DNA of 64,000 bases from Nitrobacter vulgaris (GTDB lineage Bacteria > Pseudomonadota > Alphaproteobacteria > Rhizobiales > Xanthobacteraceae). Shown in pieces: positions 55,756-64,000 of this stretch. Each line of letters begins with the position of its first letter. Position 1 is the first letter of the stretch. Where the stretch lies: positions 1 through 64,000 of the forward strand of contig NZ_MWPQ01000031.1 in assembly GCF_002028545.1 (NCBI RefSeq), written 5' to 3'. The notes beneath the pieces were generated by a model that saw only the letters and a list, made by a program, of their open reading frames with translations, searched no databases and had not been told where the DNA came from. Made by a program: the position numbers and the translations under genes.

Positions 55756-57129
55756 GTGTCTGCGCGTGTTCTGGTCGTCGACGACATCCCCGCCAACGTC
55801 CGGCTCCTTGAAGCACGATTGTCGGCGGAATATTTCGACGTCATAACCGCTTCTAATGGCGCGCAAGCACTGGAGACCTGCGCCCGTGCCGAGTACGACA
55901 TCATTCTCCTCGACGTGATGATGCCTGACATGGACGGTTTTGAGGTCTGCCGTCGGCTGAAGGCAAACCCCGCAACCCATTTTATTCCGGTGGTGATGGT
56001 GACGGCGTTGGACAGTCCGTCCGACCGCGTGCGCGGCCTCGAAGCCGGCGCCGATGACTTCCTGACAAAGCCGGTATCGGATGTGATTTTGACCGCAAGG
56101 GTCCGTTCGTTGACGCGCCTGAAGATGATGACCGACGAACTGCGCATGAGGGCCGTGACCTCGCTCGAAATCGGCGTGCAGGCGCCGGAGCGTGAGGCGG
56201 TTGGTGATAGCGGGAAGGGCGGGCGTATCCTGTTGGTCGACGACCGCCCCTCGTCGTACGAGCGGTTGGCATCGATGCTGAGCGCCGAACACACCGTTGA
56301 TATTGAAACCGAACCCTCCGAAGCGCTGTTTCGTGCCGCAGAAAGCAATTACGATCTCCTTATCGTCTCGCTCGGGCTGGAAAATTTCGACGGTTTGCGG
56401 TTGTGCAGTCAAGCGCGCTCGCTGGAGCGGACGCGACACGTTCCGATTCTGGCTGTTGCTGATGCCGACGGCAACGGACGATTGCTGCGTGGTCTTGAGA
56501 TTGGCATCAATGATTATTTGATGCGGCCGATCGACAAGAATGAGTTACTTGCCCGCGCGCGCACGCAAGTTCGCCGCCGCCGCTACACCGGTCACCTGCG
56601 TGACAGCATGCAGAGTTCGATCGAAATGGCTGTCACGGACGGACTGACCGGGCTGCACAACCGACGTTACATGGAAAGCCATCTGGCGACGCTGGCCGAG
56701 CAGGCCTCGCTGCGGGGCAAGTCATTAGCGCTCATGATGCTCGATATAGATTACTTCAAGTCGATCAATGATAGCTACGGTCATGATGCCGGTGACGATG
56801 TTCTGCGAGAGTTCGCGCTGCGAATCCGCAAAACCATTCGAGGCATCGATCTCGCCTGCCGTTACGGCGGAGAGGAGTTCGTGGTCGTGATGCCGGAGGC
56901 CGATCTGCATGTCGCGAGCATGGTGGCCGAACGTCTGCGCCGCGCGATTGCTGGCGAACCGTTTTCCGTCCACAAGGGGATGAAGCGGATCAAGGTGACC
57001 ATCTCAATCGGACTATCAACCCTGGAGCGGAAGGGGGAGCCTGTCTCTGACGTTCTCAAGCGCGCCGATGTCGCGCTTTACCGCGCCAAGCATGACGGCC
57101 GAAACCGCGTCGTGGCGGAGGCGGCGTAG
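55756..57129 (+). CDS. pleD: Response regulator/diguanylate cyclase PleD
   Basis: 457 aa. GTG 55756 (MSARVLVVDDIPANVRLLEA) matches the family start. Receiver 1 has Asp53 (DIILLDVMMPDMDG). Receiver 2 (about 155-270) is degenerate at the acceptor (LLIVSLGLENFDG). The C-terminal GGDEF domain has an active-site GGEEF near 370 and an inhibitory site RGID five residues before it, so it should make c-di-GMP with product feedback. Controls polar development together with DivK. Confidence 0.96.
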   Translation: MSARVLVVDDIPANVRLLEARLSAEYFDVITASNGAQALETCARAEYDIILLDVMMPDMDGFEVCRRLKANPATHFIPVVMVTALDSPSDRVRGLEAGADDFLTKPVSDVILTARVRSLTRLKMMTDELRMRAVTSLEIGVQAPEREAVGDSGKGGRILLVDDRPSSYERLASMLSAEHTVDIETEPSEALFRAAESNYDLLIVSLGLENFDGLRLCSQARSLERTRHVPILAVADADGNGRLLRGLEIGINDYLMRPIDKNELLARARTQVRRRRYTGHLRDSMQSSIEMAVTDGLTGLHNRRYMESHLATLAEQASLRGKSLALMMLDIDYFKSINDSYGHDAGDDVLREFALRIRKTIRGIDLACRYGGEEFVVVMPEADLHVASMVAERLRRAIAGEPFSVHKGMKRIKVTISIGLSTLERKGEPVSDVLKRADVALYRAKHDGRNRVVAEAA

Positions 57130-57438
57130 TCATTATATCAATGCGATTTTGATCCCGCGTGTGGTGCATCGTCGAACCAACGATCGGTCGCAGCTTTCTT
57201 CTCCGGCACTATGAAATGCGTCTTGGCCATCGGTCGCGACCCGCGCGACGGTGACGAGGCACGATGTGCGCGGCGCCCTTTTTGAAGGTGACGAGCGTAT
57301 GGGCGGGGGCGTGGCGCTCGGCTGAGCCCCGGTGGCAGCAACGCCAGCCGTGACGCCGAAGGTGGCATCAAGCCAATGCAAAACGGAGCCCGAAAGCTCC
57401 GCTCAATTCACCGCCGATGAAGCGATCTTACGTGATCG
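57130..57438. other. Intergenic region between pleD and rpmG
   Basis: 309 nt between convergent genes. Besides the rpmG terminator (57380-57401), no gene is firmly supported. A short minus-strand frame (about 30 aa from an ATG near 57229, MAKTHFIVPEKK) has basic/acidic coding-like composition but no recognised homologue. Confidence 0.4.
57380..57401 (-). terminator. Rho-independent terminator of rpmG
   Basis: On the minus strand CGGAGC-TTTCGG-GCTCCG is followed by TTTT (plus strand AAAA at 57380-57383). It lies 38 nt beyond the rpmG stop codon. Confidence 0.8.
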
Positions 57439-57606
57439 TCACTTGATCTTGGCTTCGCGGAATTCGACGTGTTTGCGCGCGACCGGATCGTATTTTTTCT
57501 TGACCAGCTTGTCGGTCATGGTGCGCGAATTCTTTTTAGCTACGTAATAGAAGCCTGTGTCAGCACTGGAAACCAGCTTGACCTTGATGGTGACCGCCTT
57601 GGCCAT
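57439..57606 (-). CDS. rpmG: 50S ribosomal protein L33
   Basis: 55 aa. Translation of the minus strand from ATG 57606 gives [20 protein letters not shown] and continues to [19 protein letters not shown], a complete L33. It lacks the CxxC pairs, so it is the zinc-independent type, like the S14 in this window. Monocistronic, ended by a hairpin terminator. Confidence 0.95.
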   Translation of the reverse strand: MAKAVTIKVKLVSSADTGFYYVAKKNSRTMTDKLVKKKYDPVARKHVEFREAKIK

Positions 57607-57723
57607 GTGCAAACCCTTGATGTCGGGAAACGGAAAAGCCGGCCCGCATCAGGCCTGCATTTGGCCGGCAAACTAGACTCGAAACATCGAAAGTCAAGGA
57701 TTTCGAGGCTGGTAACGTAAAAA

Positions 57724-57999
57724 TCAGTCCACGACGGGCACACTCGCTCCCCGAGGGCAGGTGTTACGGTTTTCAAAGCCGTCCTGCGTGAGTCCATTAC
57801 ATTTAAGCTCTTCAATCGGTGTCATAGGTATTGTCAGTTTTTGTGTATTTCTCGGATTTTGTTCATTTAATTCTATGAAAGGCAGGAGAATTGAAGATAT
57901 GAGCTTCAACTGCGGCTGGTTCGGCTCTTCAAGATAATCGGAAGTGTCAAGTGTGGCTCCAACGCCCCAGACGTAGAGTTTCCGCTGAAACGGCCCCAA
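57724..57999 (-). CDS. Hypothetical AT-rich small ORF
   Basis: 91 aa if read from the TTG at 57999, which has AAGGA about 7 nt upstream. The C-terminal two thirds look protein-like (LKLISSILLPFIELNEQNPR; TIPMTPIEELKCNGLTQDGF) and are encoded by DNA far more AT-rich than the surroundings. No family recognised. It could equally be a fragment of an acquired gene, or noncoding. A longer frame to 58224 overlaps the TolC gene and is unlikely. Confidence 0.3.
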   Translation of the reverse strand: MGPFQRKLYVWGVGATLDTSDYLEEPNQPQLKLISSILLPFIELNEQNPRNTQKLTIPMTPIEELKCNGLTQDGFENRNTCPRGASVPVVD

Positions 58000-58100
58000 A
58001 GGGGTTTCCTTAGTACCCCGACGACGAATATGTTTCGCACGGGGACAAGCGACTTGAGGGGATGATCCGGCGTGGAGGCTCCGCCTTAACGTCTGATAAG

Positions 58101-59531
58101 ATGAAGAATGGAACTTCGCGGATGGGTGGTGTGAGACTGGTGGCCGGAGCTGCTGTGTTGGCTCTTGCGACCGTGTGGCCGGGGGTGGCGACACGGGTTT
58201 TCGCGGATACCATCGAGTCCGCACTAGTGCGAGCCTATCAGAGCAATCCTCAACTCAACGCTCAGCGCGCCTCGGTTCGCGTTACCGATGAGAGCGTGCC
58301 CCAAGCCCTGTCGGGCTATCGGCCCAAAGTCGCCGTAACCACGAGCGGCGGCTTTCAACATACCGACATTACCTTTAGCCAAGGTCTGCCGGGTCAGGGA
58401 AATGTACTGGGGAGGATCAAGGGTAATCAGACACCATTCGCTGTCGGCGCCACGGCTTCACAGACGCTATTCGACGGTTTCCAGACTGCAAATAGAACCC
58501 GTGCTGCGGAAGGACAGGTTTCGGCCGCGCGCGAGGGATTAAGGGTTCTCGAGCAGACCGTACTACTCGCTGCCGCAACCATCTATATGGACTATCTGCG
58601 GGATTCCGCCATTGTGGAAGTTCAGCGCAGCAATGTCCGCGTGCTTGAGGAGACGCTGAAGCAGACGCGTGATCGTTTTAATGTCGGCGAGGTGACCCGC
58701 ACCGACGTGGCGCAATCGGAAGCGCAACTCGCCTCCGGTCGCACCCAGCTTATGGCCGCTGAATCCACCCTCACGACCACGCGCGCGAATTTTCAGCGCA
58801 TCATCGGCAACGAACCGGGGCAATTGGCACCGGGGTCGCCGGTCGATCGCTTCCTGCCTCCAACGCTCGCAGGTGCCGTGGATCTCGGCCTTATCCAAAA
58901 TCCCAATGTGACCGCAGCGATGTATGGCATCGACGTCAGTCACTTGCTGGTCAAGGTTGCGGAGGGGGCGCTGTTCCCGAGCGTGATCCTTCAGGCCAAT
59001 GTGCAACAGGGCCAAAACCAGCAGCTCACGGTGCCGAAACAGCTCCTAGCATCTGCGATCGCACAGGTATCGGTGCCGATCTATCAGGGTGGCGCTGAAT
59101 ATTCGCTGATCCGCCAGTCCAAGGAAACGCTGGCGCAACAACGTCTCACCCTCGAGTTGGTCCGCACCCAGGCACGCGCCAGCGTAGTGCAGGCGTGGGG
59201 CCAGCTCGTCGCGACCAAATTGCAGGTGAAGTCGGCGCAGGCACAGGTTGAGGCATCCGAGATTGCGGTCAACGGCATCCGCGAAGAGGCCAAGGCCGGG
59301 CAACGGACCACGTTCGACGTGTTGGTCGCGCAACAGACGCTCGTCAGCGCGCGCGTTGCGCTGGTGACTGCTCAACACGATCGCGTGGTTGCCTCTTATG
59401 CGGTTTTGAATGCCGTTGGTCGGCTGTCGCCGCAGGTGCTTAAGCTAAACACCACGGTGTACGATCCGAGTGTCCACTACCATCAGGTTCGCGACAGTTG
59501 GGTGGGTATGCGTACGCCGGATGGACAGTGA
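58101..59531 (+). CDS. tolC: TolC-family outer-membrane efflux protein
   Basis: 476 aa from ATG 58101; ATG 58062 is possible but its ribosome binding site would touch the start. Signal sequence VRLVAGAAVLALATVWPGVA, cleaved near VFA. OEP repeats follow: SALVRAYQSNPQLNAQRASV, VGATASQTLFDGFQTANRTR, FNVGEVTRTDVAQSEAQLAS and the second half ISVPIYQGGAEYSLIRQSKE-like region. The trimeric channel-tunnel serves type I secretion or RND efflux. No partner pump genes are adjacent. Confidence 0.92.
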   Translation: MKNGTSRMGGVRLVAGAAVLALATVWPGVATRVFADTIESALVRAYQSNPQLNAQRASVRVTDESVPQALSGYRPKVAVTTSGGFQHTDITFSQGLPGQGNVLGRIKGNQTPFAVGATASQTLFDGFQTANRTRAAEGQVSAAREGLRVLEQTVLLAAATIYMDYLRDSAIVEVQRSNVRVLEETLKQTRDRFNVGEVTRTDVAQSEAQLASGRTQLMAAESTLTTTRANFQRIIGNEPGQLAPGSPVDRFLPPTLAGAVDLGLIQNPNVTAAMYGIDVSHLLVKVAEGALFPSVILQANVQQGQNQQLTVPKQLLASAIAQVSVPIYQGGAEYSLIRQSKETLAQQRLTLELVRTQARASVVQAWGQLVATKLQVKSAQAQVEASEIAVNGIREEAKAGQRTTFDVLVAQQTLVSARVALVTAQHDRVVASYAVLNAVGRLSPQVLKLNTTVYDPSVHYHQVRDSWVGMRTPDGQ

Positions 59532-59818
59532 TCGCGCCGACGGCGGCCGCGTTCACAGTCCGTTGCTTGCAATCAGTTGTTGCCATGCCATACCTTGACG
59601 CAAGGGCATGAAGCGATTCGGGCGATAGTCGGCGTTTATCTATCGGTCTTGCCGCGGAAGTTCGCGCGGAGAATTGATATTGTCACCGGTTCACAACGCT
59701 TTCTCGGGGAACAAATCCGGTTGCGATCGAAATCGGCGGCCGCATCTGGAGCCGGAAAAATCCTTTTTCGCTTGAGGCCAATGCGCTGGCCAGGATCGTG
59801 ACAGATGTGGAGTTGGAC
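59532..59818. other. Intergenic region upstream of popZ
   Basis: 287 nt. No protein-like frame. A minus-strand frame across it (59636-60139) is a shadow of popZ. No clear -35/-10 pair was identified. Confidence 0.35.
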
Positions 59819-60475
59819 ATGACGCAGCCTGCAAAGGTCCAAGAGCCCTCTATGGAGGAGATTCTGGCGTCGATCCGCCGCATTATAGCGGACGATGAGA
59901 AGCCCGCGGCGGCTGGAAAGACCGTCGTTGCTGACGCAGCTGTAGCAAAACCTGGATCTGTCAGTTCGGTCCCTAAGCCGGCACCTTCCGCAAACGCTGA
60001 CGGCGCCAACAGCCAAGACGATATTGACGCGATGCTTGCGAACTTCGACGTCGCAACCGCCGAGGAGGAAGTCCGGCCCGCCCAGGCTGAGGAGGTGTTT
60101 GAACTGACGGATGAGATGGCCATGCCGAATGCAACGCAAGCCGCTTTTCAGAAGATCGAGCCTCAGGACGATTTGGAGTTCGCCGAGATTGCGCAGGTTC
60201 CGGCTATGCCGCCGGATCCAGCCACCGTGGCTCGACCGTCCAGTCTAAATGCCGCAGCAGCGGAAATTCTGTCGCATTCGACGGTTTCCGCCGTCGAAAC
60301 GGCCTTCAGCTCGCTTGCCAGTACGGTGCTGACGAATAACGCCCGCACCCTTGAGGACCTCGTCAAGGAGATGCTGCGCCCGATGCTGAAGTCCTGGCTC
60401 GATGACAACCTGCCGGGGCTGGTGGAACGCATCGTCAAGGCTGAAATCGAGCGGGTCTCGCGCGGTCGTCCGTAA
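59819..60475 (+). CDS. popZ: Polar organizing protein PopZ (DUF2497)
   Basis: 218 aa from ATG 59819; the GTG at 59798 is less likely. The N-terminal helix QEPSMEEILASIRRIIADDE, an acidic Pro/Ala-rich middle (about 35-150) and the C-terminal helices ARTLEDLVKEMLRPMLKSWL and DNLPGLVERIVKAEIERVSR match PopZ. In alphaproteobacteria PopZ forms a polar hub anchoring the chromosome and cell-cycle regulators. Located directly upstream of valS, as in many Rhizobiales. Confidence 0.92.
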   Translation: MTQPAKVQEPSMEEILASIRRIIADDEKPAAAGKTVVADAAVAKPGSVSSVPKPAPSANADGANSQDDIDAMLANFDVATAEEEVRPAQAEEVFELTDEMAMPNATQAAFQKIEPQDDLEFAEIAQVPAMPPDPATVARPSSLNAAAAEILSHSTVSAVETAFSSLASTVLTNNARTLEDLVKEMLRPMLKSWLDDNLPGLVERIVKAEIERVSRGRP

Positions 60476-60788
60476 TCCATTCCCGTAGCCGGGAAAGCCG
60501 CGGCCATTGGAGCGGGGAAAGTCCCGCCCTCCTGACGTCCTTGAGCTCACATCTGCGCTCCAGAGCATTTTCCGGCTAAGTGGAATCCGGTTAGCCGTAA
60601 GAAAATGCTCTCAATCAATAACTCGCGCGTATTCCGATCGCAAAACCGGTATCCACTTTTGCGGAATACGCGCTGAGGCCGGTTTATTCGGCGATCTTGT
60701 TGACTTGATACGCCCTGGAGGGCTTTTAGCGGTCAGAGGATATATTCCGTGAATTGACCTGAAACGCCCCGACGGTGATTGCATTGCC
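60476..60788. other. popZ-valS intergenic region
   Basis: 313 nt. The centre is occupied by the intact compound palindromic repeat (60562-60673). The last 110 nt contain TTGACT near 60702 but no good -10 at 17 nt (CTTTTA). No T-box-like leader was recognised upstream of valS. Confidence 0.45.
60562..60673. repeat. Compound two-module palindromic repeat (family B, copy 2)
   Basis: Module 1 (60562-60611): AGAGCATTTTCCGGCTAAGT ... GAAAATGCTCT, perfect outer arms. Linker CAATCAATAACTC. Module 2 (60625-60673): GCGCGTATTCCG ... CGGAATACGCGC with inner CAAAACCGGTATCCACTTTT. Both modules and the linker correspond to 11441-11547. Confidence 0.85.
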
Positions 60789-63647
60789 ATGATCGAAAAA
60801 ACCTACCAGCCCTCTGATATTGAAAATCGAATGTCCCGCGTTTGGGAAGAGGCCGGTGCATTCAAAGCCGGCCAGCCTGAACGCCGCGAGGCTGAGCCGT
60901 TCACGATCGTCATTCCGCCGCCGAACGTCACCGGCTCGTTGCACATGGGGCACGCGCTGAACAACACCTTACAGGACGTGCTGTGTCGCTTCGAGCGGAT
61001 GCGTGGCCGCGACGTTTTATGGCAGCCAGGCACCGATCACGCCGGCATCGCGACTCAGATGGTGGTGGAGCGGCAGTTGGCGGAACGGAAGGAGCCCGGC
61101 CGCCGCGACATGGGCCGCGCCAGGTTTCTCGAGCGGGTTTGGCAGTGGAAGGCCGAGAGTGGCGGCGTTATCGTAAACCAGTTGAAACGGCTCGGTGCGT
61201 CCTGCGATTGGTCGCGTGAGCGTTTCACCATGGATGAAGGGCTGTCACGCGCGGTTGCCAAGGTTTTTGTCGAACTGCATCGCGCCGGCTTGATCTACAA
61301 GGATAAGCGGCTGGTTAATTGGGATCCGAAACTTCTCACCGCGATCTCCGATCTCGAGGTGAACCAGGTCGAGGTGAAGGGTAGCCTGTGGCATCTGCGC
61401 TATCCGGTCGAGGGTAAGAACTTTGATCCGAGTGATCCTTCAACCTATGTCGTCGTCGCCACCACACGGCCGGAGACGATGTTGGGCGATACTGCCGTCG
61501 CCGTGCATCCGGACAATGAGAAGCTCGAACACTTGATCGATTGCAACGTCGTGCTGCCTTTGGTCGGCAGGATCATTCCGGTCATCGGCGACGACTACGC
61601 CGATCCGGAGAAGGGCACGGGCGCCGTCAAAATTACTCCGGCCCACGATTTTAATGACTTCGAGGTCGGAAAGCGCCACCGCCTGCCGCAAATCAGTGTG
61701 CTCGATCGCGAAGGCCGGCTGACGCTATCCAACAACGAGGATTTTCTGCGCGGCCTTCCGGCTGGCGCGTTGATTCTGGCTGAAGAATTCGACGGCTTGG
61801 ATCGTTTCGCCGCGCGCAAGGCGATCGTGGCGCGTCTCGAAGAGTTCGGTTTTCTCGACAAGATCGAGCCTCATGTGCACACAGTACCACACGGTGACCG
61901 CTCCGGCACCGTCATCGAACCGTATCTGACTGACCAATGGTACGTTGACGCCAAGGAACTGGCGCGGCCCGCGATGTCCGCCGTTCGTTCGGGCGAAACA
62001 ACATTCGTGCCGAAGAACTGGGAGAAGACCTACTTCGAGTGGATGGAGAACATCCAGCCCTGGTGTATTTCGAGGCAGCTCTGGTGGGGTCATCAGATTC
62101 CGGCCTGGTATGGTCCGGACGGCAAGGTGTTTGTCGCAGAGACGGAGGAAGAAGCGATCGGCCATGCGCTCGGCTTTTACGTTGAGCAAGGTGTCATCAC
62201 CGTCGAGCAAGGCGCCGAAATGGCGAGCGATCCGGCAAAGCGTGATGGCTTCATTACGCGAGACGAAGACGTGCTCGACACCTGGTTTTCTTCGGCGTTG
62301 TGGCCGTTCTCGACGCTCGGCTGGCCCGATGAGACGCCGGAGTTGAAACGTTACTATCCGACCAGCGTGCTCGTCACCGGGTTCGATATCATCTTCTTCT
62401 GGATTGCCCGAATGATGATGATGGGCATCTATTTCATGAAGGAGGCCCCGTTTGCGACCGTTTACATTCACGCGCTCGTTCGCGACGAGAAGGGCGCCAA
62501 GATGTCGAAGTCGAAGGGCAACGTCATTGATCCTCTGCATCTGGTCGATAAATACGGCGCGGATGCGCTGCGCTTCACGCTCGCCGCAATGGCGGTGCAG
62601 GGCCGCGATATCAAGTTGTCTCCGCAGAGGGTCGAAGGCTATCGCAATTTCGCGACCAAGCTTTGGAACGCGTGCCGATTCGCGGAGATGAACGATTGTG
62701 TCGTTCCTGCGCAGTTCGATCCGGCCGCCGCAACTGAAACGCTCAATCGATGGATTGTCCATGAGACTGCGCGCGCGACGTGCGAGGTCACCGAGGCCAT
62801 TGAATCCTCTCGTTTCAATGACGCCGCCGGCACGATCTACCGCTTTGTCTGGAACGTCTACTGCGATTGGTATCTTGAACTCGCAAAGCCTGTAATTTTG
62901 GGCGAGGATGGCCCCGCCAAGTCTGAGACCCGCGCGATGGTCGCTTGGGCCCGCGATGAAATTTTGAAGCTTTTACATCCGTTCATGCCGTTCATCACAG
63001 AGGAGTTATGGACGGTAACTTCGGCGCGGAAGCAATTGCTGACCCTGACGGAGTGGCCAAACAAGGTAGATCTCACCCTCAAGCGGCGGACGCTGATCGC
63101 GGCCGCCGATCCCTTCGCTGGACCAGAGCCGGTGACCGATCTGTTGGAGCCCTATTTCCGCGACGATGCTGCCGAAGCCGAGATCGGTTGGGTGGTCGAT
63201 CTCGTCACAGCCATTCGCTCGGTCCGTGCGGAGATGAACATTCCACCTGCAACCCTGGCGCCGCTGGTGCTCGCAGGCGCATCCGCCGAAAGCAGGGTGC
63301 GGGCGCAGCGCTGGAGTGATGTCATCAAGCGGATGTCCCGGCTTGCGGACATCTCATTCGCAGACCGGGCACCGGCAGGCGCCGTGCAATTGCTGATCCG
63401 CGGCGAAGTTGCCGCGCTGCCGTTAAAAGGCATCGTCGACGTCGCCGCCCAGCGCGCGCGTTTAGAGAAGGAAATCGCCAAGGCTGACGCCGACATCGAT
63501 CGCGTGGGATCCAAGCTTGCAGATCAGAATTTCGTTGCGAACGCGCCCGAAGAAATCGTCGAGGACGAAAAAGAAAAGCGGGAAGCCGCAGTCGCACGCA
63601 AGGCAAAATTTGTCGAGGCTTTGGAGCGTTTGAAGGCCGCTGAGTGA
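60789..63647 (+). CDS. valS: Valyl-tRNA synthetase
   Basis: 952 aa, normal length. A class I synthetase charging tRNA-Val, with editing of Thr. The HIGH box is PPNVTGSLHMGHALN (His52-His55), the CP1 editing domain contains TTRPETMLGDTAVAVHP, and the KMSKS box is KGAKMSKSKGNVIDP. The C-terminal coiled-coil arm (about 880-950, ARLEKEIAKADADIDRVGSK) is complete. Its stop overlaps the next start (GTGA). Confidence 0.98.
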   Translation: MIEKTYQPSDIENRMSRVWEEAGAFKAGQPERREAEPFTIVIPPPNVTGSLHMGHALNNTLQDVLCRFERMRGRDVLWQPGTDHAGIATQMVVERQLAERKEPGRRDMGRARFLERVWQWKAESGGVIVNQLKRLGASCDWSRERFTMDEGLSRAVAKVFVELHRAGLIYKDKRLVNWDPKLLTAISDLEVNQVEVKGSLWHLRYPVEGKNFDPSDPSTYVVVATTRPETMLGDTAVAVHPDNEKLEHLIDCNVVLPLVGRIIPVIGDDYADPEKGTGAVKITPAHDFNDFEVGKRHRLPQISVLDREGRLTLSNNEDFLRGLPAGALILAEEFDGLDRFAARKAIVARLEEFGFLDKIEPHVHTVPHGDRSGTVIEPYLTDQWYVDAKELARPAMSAVRSGETTFVPKNWEKTYFEWMENIQPWCISRQLWWGHQIPAWYGPDGKVFVAETEEEAIGHALGFYVEQGVITVEQGAEMASDPAKRDGFITRDEDVLDTWFSSALWPFSTLGWPDETPELKRYYPTSVLVTGFDIIFFWIARMMMMGIYFMKEAPFATVYIHALVRDEKGAKMSKSKGNVIDPLHLVDKYGADALRFTLAAMAVQGRDIKLSPQRVEGYRNFATKLWNACRFAEMNDCVVPAQFDPAAATETLNRWIVHETARATCEVTEAIESSRFNDAAGTIYRFVWNVYCDWYLELAKPVILGEDGPAKSETRAMVAWARDEILKLLHPFMPFITEELWTVTSARKQLLTLTEWPNKVDLTLKRRTLIAAADPFAGPEPVTDLLEPYFRDDAAEAEIGWVVDLVTAIRSVRAEMNIPPATLAPLVLAGASAESRVRAQRWSDVIKRMSRLADISFADRAPAGAVQLLIRGEVAALPLKGIVDVAAQRARLEKEIAKADADIDRVGSKLADQNFVANAPEEIVEDEKEKREAAVARKAKFVEALERLKAAE

Positions 63648-64000
63648 GTGCTGCTCGGCCGTCATCACTGCGCCCTTTGAGTCTGCTATGGCTTGGGGGC
63701 GTAGGGTTGCGGCTCACGATCCTTGCCGTGCCGCCGGTACTGGCGCTTATCATTTCCGATCTTGCACTGTCAGGAACAGAGGTCGGGATTCTCAATGCCA
63801 TTCCGGTGAGTTTGTTCGCGCTTGTCGCGGTACCCGGATCGCTGCTGATCGCGCGCGTTGGCGCTGTCAGGGCGCTGGTAGTCGGCCTCATGATTGCAGC
63901 GGTCGGATCGGCGCTACGCGGTTTTGCCGTCGGCGCAATGACTCTGTTCGCGGCGACAGCATTGATGGCGGCGGGCGTCGCTGTGATGCAACCGGCGTTT
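63644..64000 (+). CDS. MFS transporter, CynX-like (partial, N-terminal part)
   Basis: 119 codons are present; the gene continues past the window. The GTG start overlaps the valS stop. The translation RPLSLLWLGGVGLRLTILAV, ISDLALSGTEVGILNAIPVS and LIARVGAVRALVVGLMIAAV shows the first four helices and loop 2-3 of a major facilitator. It resembles cyanate/CynX-type transporters; the substrate is not known. Confidence 0.8.
   Translation, partial: MSAARPSSLRPLSLLWLGGVGLRLTILAVPPVLALIISDLALSGTEVGILNAIPVSLFALVAVPGSLLIARVGAVRALVVGLMIAAVGSALRGFAVGAMTLFAATALMAAGVAVMQPAF

Noticed and set aside
55756-57129. Missing phospho-acceptor in the second receiver of PleD as a possible novelty
   Set aside because: A degenerate second receiver acting as a dimer adaptor is already a known property of PleD.
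57133-57381. 82-codon minus-strand frame between pleD and rpmG
   Set aside because: Composition is not protein-like over its first half and it crosses the rpmG terminator; at most a 30-aa frame remains, with no support.
60702-60730. Promoter TTGACT upstream of valS
   Set aside because: The hexamer at 17 nt is CTTTTA, too poor to support a sigma-70 promoter without transcript data.

Overview
The window is a chromosomal segment of an alphaproteobacterium of the Hyphomicrobiales (Rhizobiales), most likely the Bradyrhizobium/Nitrobacter/Rhodopseudomonas/Afipia group. This is inferred from the high GC content, an S10-spc-alpha ribosomal superoperon that lacks rpmJ and rpsD, the short-LID adenylate kinase, the alphaproteobacterial gene set (DivK-PleD, PopZ, EipB, DUF3572, DUF2842, an Atp12-type and a CBP3-type chaperone) and the scattered palindromic intergenic repeats. 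I see no prophage, insertion sequence, CRISPR array or origin.

Layout. Positions 1-15.3 kb hold the 3' end of tuf, then rpsJ to rplQ with secY, adk and rpoA, closed by a hairpin terminator. Positions 15.6-23.4 kb hold a Do-type periplasmic protease, RarA, a TPR protein, an RluC-type pseudouridine synthase, Atp12 and a FliK-like/FlhB-C-like gene pair. Positions 23.5-33.3 kb hold pccB, a secreted DUF1254/DUF1214 protein behind a perfect FNR/FixK-type box, bamE, and the run CBP3-like chaperone, yceD-like, plsX, fabH, ihfA, merR, then tRNA-Pro(GGG) and a saccharopine-dehydrogenase-like reductase. Positions 33.6-42.0 kb are an exopolysaccharide locus: polymerase/ligase, initiating sugar-phosphate transferase, GT4 glycosyltransferase, Wza-type export protein, a Wzc/GumC-like protein with a degenerate kinase domain, and a CelD-like acetyltransferase. 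Positions 42.2-46.5 kb hold a DUF2842 protein, ctaA, a NarK-like transporter and metY. Positions 46.9-55.2 kb hold rplM-rpsI, a lytic transglycosylase, trmO, a DUF482 GNAT protein, a glycerophosphodiester phosphodiesterase, a RidA-family protein, EipB, dinB and a DUF3572 gene. Positions 55.3-64 kb hold divK-pleD, rpmG, a TolC-type outer-membrane protein, popZ, valS and the start of an MFS transporter.

Much of the window is core housekeeping: translation, lipid synthesis, envelope assembly and cell-cycle polarity (DivK, PleD and PopZ lie within 5 kb). The accessory signal lies in the exopolysaccharide locus and in the noncoding DNA. The strongest noncoding observations are a two-module palindromic repeat present twice with a conserved linker, shorter relatives of it (two of which flank tRNA-Pro in opposite orientation, one supplying a TATAAT), mutually exclusive helices in the rpsM leader, a 7-bp-arm dyad spanning the rplM promoter, and the FNR/FixK box at 25132-25145. 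I did not find a clearly new multi-gene system.
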